From Cryptomeria japonica (Eukaryota; Streptophyta; Pinopsida; Cupressales; Cupressaceae), in assembly GCF_030272615.1 (NCBI RefSeq), contig NC_081406.1:192519891-192583890 (forward strand): a DNA stretch of 64,000 nt. The letters run 5' to 3'. This document shows positions 57,808 to 64,000 of this stretch, in pieces (position 1 is the stretch's first letter; each line of letters opens with the position of its first letter). Below the pieces are notes generated by a model, which was not told the DNA's origin, made no database searches, and saw nothing but the letters and a program-made list of their open reading frames with translations. The translations under genes were made by a program, and so were the position numbers.

Positions 57808-58745
57808 TTATACCTCGATAGTAATGAGCTTGGTGTATTGGAAAGTTGAATTCTTGAATCAAGAGAACCTGAAAGTGTGAAGGGATGTTAAAGAGAAAAG
57901 GTAGTCAATGTTAGATAGAATAATAGTTACCAATTGAAAACCTTCACAAACCATAATACCTGTAAAAGTGAACAGGTGCGTTGCAGTCTGAAAGTGGTCA
58001 TGTCCAGAAACAGTTGAACAGCATAACAAAGCAAGAACCCTGCAAGCACATGATGGAAAATTTGAAGCTTGTTGCAAATAATATGTATTAGAGCATTATT
58101 AGTGGATATTAAATATATTGAACAAATGAGTAAGGTTTACATATCGTGAAAGTAATGAGCTTGCTGTATTGGATGTTGTTCTTTATTGAAAGCCCAATTA
58201 TTCAATCAAGAGAACCTGAAAGTGTAAACGGATGTTAATGAGAGAAGATAGCTATTGTTAAATAGAATAATACTTACCAACTGCAAAGAGAGAGAGAGAG
58301 TGAGAAAATACCATTACAAATCATTATACCTATAAAAGTGAACAGGTGCCTAGTCAAATCGACAAACAGTTAAAGAACATAGACAAAGTAAGAAGCCTAC
58401 AAGTACACCACGGAAAATTTGAAGAGTGTTGTTAATAATATGTATTAGATTATTATTAGTGGATATTAAATGTATTGAACAAGTGCATAAGGTTTACATA
58501 CCTTGAAAGTAATGAGCTTGGTGTATTGGATGTTGTTCTTTATCAAAAGTTGACCTTCACAAACCATAATACCTGTGAAAGGGAACAGGTGCCTTGCAGA
58601 CAAAAAGTGGTCATGTCCACAAACAATCAAACAACATAAACAAAGTAAGAACCTTGCAAGCACATCACGAAAAATCTAAAGCTTGTTGCAAATAATATGT
58701 ATTAGAACATCATTAGTGGATACTAAATGTATTGAACAAGTGGCT
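57808..58745 (-). repeat. Three diverged tandem modules with exon-like segments
   Basis: Modules of about 330, 350 and 250 bases start near 57808, 58137 and 58497. They share AGTAATGAGCTTG.TGTATTGG, GAACAGGTGC, ATAATATGTATTAG and ATTAGTGGATA(T/C)TAAAT in order. On the minus strand a 70-base segment of the third module (58571-58502) is bracketed by CAG/G and AAG/GTATG, and segments 57959-57931 and 57868-57814 of the first are likewise bracketed by AG and GT. In the second module the donor is damaged. Confidence 0.75.
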
Positions 58746-58900
58746 AATATTTGTAATTGTTATATTCAAATATTTTGTAGCTTTCTTTGTTGGGTTGCAT
58801 TTGGAACCTATGATAAATAACAATGTATGAGAAAGTAATTTTTGCAAATAACAGGAAAAAAATTTGTTAACAACAATAAAATACTTGAACAACAAATGGG

Positions 58901-60664
58901 TCATAGATGTGTACCTTTTGTTGCAGAGTTGGGAAATGTAAAAGGGTTGTTCAAATTCATAAACGTTAGTTGTGTTGTTGATCCTGAACAGTATAAATAT
59001 TGTTTTGGGTTGATACATTGAATAGAAGATATACAACATGTGAAAACATAATGAAGATGTGATTTGTATACCTGATTCTGTTTGTTCTGTATGTATGTTT
59101 CTTCTGTTGTGCGTGAAAGCTCCAACAAGCGCGTTTCCTCGGTCTTTCGTAGAATTGTTGATGTTGCACCTATCAATCTTGAGTACCTTTGGTAGGTAAA
59201 GGCTAGTTGTATGCGTAGGTGTTCAATTGATTTTACTCTTGAAAGTGCTGTGAATGTGAGGCCTTGTTTTTCTGTTTTGCCAATGTCAACTTTGGCAAAG
59301 TCTAATGTTAGCCCCTGTGATTTGTGAATAGTAATTCCCCATGCCATTGCTAGTGGAATTTGTGTGCGGTTTCCTCTAGTAATTGGTGGAATAGGCACAT
59401 GTTTTGGATTTTGTGGATCCCATGAAGGCCCAGTATAATGTTTGAAAAGAACAACCACATATTTTGGCAAATTAGGTGGTTTAGAAGCTGCATCGTATAC
59501 AATTTGTTTGATTTGACCCAAAACACCATTTACAAGGCCAACTTCTATCCATAAATTTGCAATAAGCATAATTTCCTGGTCTATAGAAAGAAGAATTTCA
59601 AATGCTAGTTGCTCTTCTTGGTGTGCATGCTTATCTCTTTGATGGGCAATGATTGTTGTTGCACGTGCAATGGGTGAGTGCAATTGTGTTAACATTTTTA
59701 TGTTGTGTGCACTTGAAGCCGCATTTGTTGCAAACAATGCTTCTGTTGGTTGAAGTGGTTATTCTGATCAAGTGTCAAAGCATGGGTTAACCGCAATTGG
59801 AGGGATTCCCGGTCTGTTTGCAATGGTGTTGTGTTGTGGATATCAAGTAACATTTCACGGAAACTTATCTGTGAAGAACTTGTGCCTTGTTGATGAAATG
59901 GAATATCCAAGGTTACAACAGTATTGAATGTGTGCCATAGAGCCAGTGCCATTGAGTGAGATGTGTATAATGGCCTATCCATAACTGGGGGAAGCTATGC
60001 AAGATCACCAACCAAAATGACTGAGATAGCTGCAAATGATTCATATTGTCCGTTGGGAAAAGCTTCTCGCAATCTTTTATCAACCCTTAAGAGTAATTAA
60101 GGGCCAACAAAGCTCATTTCATCTATTAAAATGTAACTTAAATGCTTGCATTGCTCTTGAAACATTAATAGAGAATGGCCTGTTAAGGGTTTGTATTCTT
60201 GAAAGGGCATACAAAGGGCAACATGGATTGTGGTTGCTTGGATATTATATGCGGATAACACCTGTTGGTGCCAATACAAGCAAAGGGTATTGTGCATGTT
60301 CTAAATTTGAATTTAACTGTCTGCGTATGCAGTCAATAAGAAATGATTTTCCAGTTCCTGCTGTGCCTTGAATAATTAATCCTAATGGTGGAGAAGACAA
60401 GTTGTGTTTAACATGAGTTTTAATGATATCAAGTGCAATAATTTGGTTTCTTGCAAGCTCGTAGTTAGTAGGTGTATTTAAATGCAGGGTGGTAAGGGTG
60501 TGGGGTGCTTGGATTTTCTTTGTTAAAATAAATTGAGATGCTTTTGAATGCAGTGCTTCATCAGGTATAGAATCAGTCCAATTAAAGTTTAGATCAAAAT
60601 CACGTCCGCCAAGCATTTGAAGAGTAGCAACGTCAAAGTTGTTTGATGCTCCCATTTGTGACAA
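58901..60664 (-). pseudogene. Helitron PIF1-type helicase domain, broken
   Basis: 60664-60245 has QIIALDIIKTHV and the Walker A loop QGTAGTGKSFLI (residues about 99-110 of this piece). 60297-60097 has the Walker B-like LSYILIDEMSFVGP in another phase. 59982-59698 carries a weakly conserved middle. 59737-58901 ends with ITRGNRTQIPLAMAWGITIH, KSQGLTL and FTALSRVKS, the conserved C-terminal PIF1 motifs. The helicase unwinds DNA during Helitron rolling-circle transposition. At least three phase changes and several stops make it non-functional. Confidence 0.88.
58915..58983 (-). other. Exon-like segment downstream of the Helitron helicase
   Basis: A 69-base minus-strand segment bracketed by GTTCAG/GATC and CAAAAG/GTACAC. 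The helicase frame upstream ends at its own good donor (CAG/GTATAC, exon end at 59072), so the gene probably continues by splicing into this segment. Confidence 0.45.
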
Positions 60665-60733
60665 GAACTCCCATTCGTATAGATCTTCATGAGTAGATTG
60701 TTGAATGTCTTCTGGTTGTAGCTCTTCACTATT

Positions 60734-62341
60734 TTATGTTGTAATGTGTTCTTCAATACCATTTACATGCCAGCGGATGTAATTTGTACTTTGAAGATGT
60801 TTCCAATTTATTATAATTTCTTCAATTGAGTTTCCTATATGTAGAGGAATGATTCGAAATGGCTTGAAAAGAAGCAATTCACTCCAACAGAAACTTTCAA
60901 AACTATTGTAATCTTCTAAAGGTAAAGATTTGTGTTGTGGGTAGACATTTACAATTGCTGGTAGCTTTCTTTTCATCCATTTACATGATTTACGCTGGTC
61001 AGAGTATGTATATAGCTGGGCTGAACAAAGCAGGGTTAGGTTTGCTAATTCTAATGGTCGTTTCATGTAGTTTGAGATGTAAGATATTGAGGTTTGAGAT
61101 CCTTCATCATAATTATCTATGCGTTGGAAGATTCTTTTGCCAACATTAAGCGTTACAAACCGATGTGTGCAAGATATCAATGGGAGTTGAAGTAGCATGT
61201 GACAAGTTTCTTGTGCGCTATGTTCCTATCAGCAATAATTCCCATCAAGAGTCTTTGGTATGCTAAGAGGATTGTATCATTTGAATTTGTTGATCCAACT
61301 ATGCATTTCAGCATATCAGTATAACTCTCCAACTTGTGTTCAGTTTTGGATGTGTACTTTGAGATATATTGTAGAACTGCTTTTTTGGAGCAGACAGGTT
61401 GACAGTCAACATTAGCCCTCCATATGGCGAGCATTGTTGGGTTGTGTACATTTAGATGATTTTCATTCCTTGCTGGCTTGTATGATGGGTTATTGTTGTG
61501 GTCTAATATGAATGAGGATTCATGTTGTTCAGGCCAAGGAGCTTTGTACCGACATTGAAGACTTGAGTTTTTTTTTCCTCAGGCAGGTATACTTTGAACA
61601 CTTTGTATGCCGCTGGACAACATTGAGCAATTCAGTATAATCAGTGGAAGGATCAGACCTGGATATGATCTCTATAACTGCAAGACATGGATCTAAAATT
61701 ATGGGCATATATTGCCTGTTCAAGCGAGCTTCTTCAATATGTGGATTCCATGTTGTGATGTACTGGTCAAAGAAGTGTTTAATTGATTGGATACTTACAT
61801 GATCTGACCAATCAAGGTTATCAATATTTGGTGCTTATGATAACCAAAGAAATCCATGTATATGTGCAAATCCTCGGTGTTGCCATTTGTATCTGTACCA
61901 GTGGTCAATGGCTTTCAGTTGTTTGACAATGACTTCATCACGAAAGATTTGAAATCTTAAGTGCAAGTATAAAGCAGTAATGTGTGGATTATTGACTAAA
62001 TTTTCAATAAATTGTCTTCTGTTGTTGGGTACAGTAGTTGACTTTGTTTTTGGCAATAACTTATGCAAGTCTGGCCATTTTGTATCAGTTGAGCTTAAGG
62101 TAAAGAACAATGTAGGTGCACCTAATTGTTCTATCATTGTTGTAAGGTCTCACTGGGATTTGCTCCAAAATGCTCGTGTACCACGCAATGAGGCTGCATA
62201 TCGCATGATATGATTTGGTAATTCATTTGAGGGTGTATTTTGTAAGTATTCTTTTAGACCATGAAGATTGTGTGGAAGACTATCTTGTAGATTAGTCTTA
62301 ATGAACACAACAACTGATTGTTGGGATCGATGTCTGATCAT
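60734..62341 (-). pseudogene. Helitron Rep (HUH nuclease) domain, broken
   Basis: 62137-61835 reads LGAPTLFFTLSSTDTKWPDL and HRGFAHIHGFLWL; the His-x-His is the metal-binding HUH motif. 61434-61177 reads IWRANVDCQPVCSKKAVLQY and ISKYTSKTE, giving two Tyr four residues apart (codons near 61366 and 61354), the nicking residues of Y2 Helitron Rep. 61198-60734 is the linker toward the helicase, with a few conserved Trp and Cys. Rep nicks and joins single DNA strands. Phase changes and stops occur between the pieces. Confidence 0.88.
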
Positions 62342-63530
62342 AAGATTGTAGATATAATATCTAAAGCGAACATGTTGCCCAAATATTTGATTAGGTGCAA
62401 AGCATATTCACGTAAATGCATATGCCTTGTTCTTTGTTGTAGTGGTAAAGCCATTCCAGAAGGGAAAAGTGTTGGGAATCCCATGGAAAGAAGGCCCTCT
62501 GTATTGTACTCATTGATAGGTGATGTACTGATTTGTGGCCAAGCAACAACATTGTTGTTCCTATTATCTAGATGTAGGATGTTTTTTATGGCATCAAGTT
62601 CTAGTATTGATGATGGTAGTTGTGGAATAAATGAGGAAGTGTTCTCCACTATTTGTTCTTCATTGTTAATATTTGGCAGAGTTGAATTATCTTGAAAAAT
62701 ATCTTCTTGAGGTGAATCCACTAAATGCAGTAGCTGTGTAATGTCAGTGGTTTGCTCTGGCAATAGATGCACTACATCTAGATTAATGACTACATCCTTG
62801 TAGTATTGATCATGTTTCATTTTGTAAGCCAATGCATCCATGACATGAAATCTATTCACGTAACAGTCATAAGTTAATCCTTGCAAATTGGTTCTATGAA
62901 CAATAAGAATTTCTAATTGCTTAATTTGACGGGGCAATGTTATTGCAATTTTAGAAATATCTTGTGGGAAGTTAATTGTATGGCCAGAATATTTGTATTG
63001 TCCTCCCCTTGCATGCATTACTTGCAAAACAGGGGCAATTCTCGATATGAGCATTTCTTCTACTTGAGAAAGAGACTTTAAAATAGAAGGTTGCTCACCT
63101 GGGTCCATATTGTTTGATAATGAGAAATGGTGGAGGCCTTTTTCAGCACAACATCTCATGCATATAAGTACGTGATTGACTTTTTTAATAGTCATGCCCA
63201 CATACATTTCTTTACAAATAGAACATGGCTCTGTGACCTCCAACACAAATGCATGTTGAAATGAAGGAGTCTGCAGAGTAAGTTAAGGAGCAATAGAATG
63301 TGTTTGATTGACATTAATTTGCTCAAGATCATTGTTTTCTGTTTGTAATAACTTTCCTGAGTTATTGCTAGGTCTTTGTAGTGCACAACGTCTCAATTGT
63401 CATTTCTTGGAGATATTGCCTCTGTTCTTTGCATAGTAAGTTCTATTGGTCTGGCTTCTCTTCAATTTGATAGCATCAATTTCTTGAGGGCAAGGCTGGA
63501 TAGATATCTAATATTTCAAAGAGAGTAGAG
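62338..63530 (-). pseudogene. Helitron N-terminal region
   Basis: The 302-codon frame 63246-62338 has paired Cys (CSICKEMYVG, ICMRCC), then LSQVEEMLISRIAPVLQVMH and GGQYKYSGHTINFPQDISKI, then ITLPRQ, the DUF6570-type region before Rep in plant Helitrons. The end has GLLSMGFPTLFPSG and RTRHMHLREYALHLIKYLGN. Upstream, across stops, R-T-Y-Y and NRGNISKK text (about 63450-63400) extends the protein to about 63530. The start codon is not identified. Confidence 0.85.
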
Positions 63531-63540
63531 GTATGTCAGA

Positions 63541-64000
63541 ATTTTCATAATTGAAGATAGTTAACTTTGAAGTATGTATTAAGAATGCATGAGAATTGAA
63601 AATTGCTTGATCTATGATTATGTGGTTTTAGAGGATTAGTTCTGTATGTAAAGTGGTTTTGTGATGTTTATTTGTATGTGTAGTGATCTGTTCTGTTGTT
63701 TTGTTGCTCTGATTTACTCAAATTATATGTAGACATATTTATATACATGTAAATGAAGTATACAAATACTTCTACACGTAGTTATGCACATATATGAATA
63801 CAGGTCCATATATGTGAAATGTTAGAATCTTGTGTTTGTTACTGTATATATGTGAGGTTGAGATTTTGTTTGTAATGTATAGGTTTTATAAAGTGCTTCA
63901 CTTGAAATGTATGGATTTTGCAAAGTCGTAAATTGACTTTGTAGTGTTCTTCTGCCTACACTTATATATATATATATATATATAATTGTTTGTTGTTATT
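63541..64000. other. Right-edge AT-rich sequence
   Basis: No coding pattern. A (TA)n tract lies at about 63964-63984. The Helitron 5' end could lie here, but I could not single out a TC start. Confidence 0.5.

Larger units (their letters stand above)
56983..63540 (-). mobile_element. Helitron, autonomous type, decayed; 5' end not located
   Basis: Minus-strand order: Helitron N-terminal region (63530-62340), Rep with HUH and two-Tyr motifs (62137-61177), PIF1-type helicase (60664-58901), short exon-like pieces, then a candidate 3' terminus CTAG with hairpin (56983-57011) followed on the minus strand by T, as expected for insertion between A and T. The coding frames alternate between two phases with many stops. 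The 5' end (TC on the minus strand) must lie to the right of about 63540 or outside the window. Confidence 0.85.

Overview
This is nuclear DNA of a land plant. It is strongly AT-rich, intergenic space dominates, and nearly all recognisable coding sequence belongs to decayed transposable elements. The element types (long-LTR Copia elements with an initiator-Met tRNA primer site and a G-run near one LTR end, an Athila/Tat-type Gypsy element, a plant Helitron, LINE-type RNase H fragments) suit a seed plant with a large repeat-rich genome. A gymnosperm is my guess; the sequence alone does not prove it.

Layout. At 0.4-1.7 kb on the minus strand lies the only convincing host gene, an intact intronless F-box/kelch-repeat gene. 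From 1.7 to 9.9 kb there is AT-rich spacer with short tandem repeats and a 461-bp solo LTR (6024-6484) with a perfect 5-bp target duplication. At 9.9-12.7 kb is a truncated minus-strand Copia element (A). At 16.2-20.0 kb are two adjacent, diverged, minus-strand LINE-like units. Each has an RNase H domain, then a conserved ORF of unknown function (called ORF-U here), then an A-run. At 22.06-27.91 kb is a complete but heavily mutated plus-strand Copia element (B) with both LTRs. At about 30.7-43.3 kb is a minus-strand Gypsy element with gag, RT, RNase H and integrase plus extra ORFs at both ends; its 5' LTR was hit by another Copia element (C, 40.8-43.06 kb), and a later deletion removed parts of both. 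At 44.6-45.4 kb is a plus-strand open frame with proline-rich repeats and a G-patch-like motif. At 46.4-48.7 kb are a GC-rich palindrome and leader-like degenerate repeats. At 48.735-56.451 kb is the best-preserved retroelement, Copia D: LTR pair, primer site, polypurine tract and one reading frame broken only by four nonsense codons. From 56.983 kb to near the right edge is a minus-strand Helitron with a candidate CTAG-plus-hairpin 3' end, HUH Rep motifs, a PIF1-type helicase and a spliced-looking 3' tail of repeated short exons.

How it fits together. Apart from the F-box gene nothing here looks like a working cellular pathway. The window records nested transposition and decay: nonsense codons, several consistent with C-to-T/G-to-A change, a catalytic Glu-to-Lys change in two unrelated Copia integrases, and deletions. 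The observations I rate highest are the paired RNase H plus ORF-U units, the repeated exon modules at the Helitron 3' end, and the accessory ORFs and heptad-repeat integrase tail of the Gypsy element. Element boundaries were read by eye; those resting on one copy only are marked approximate.
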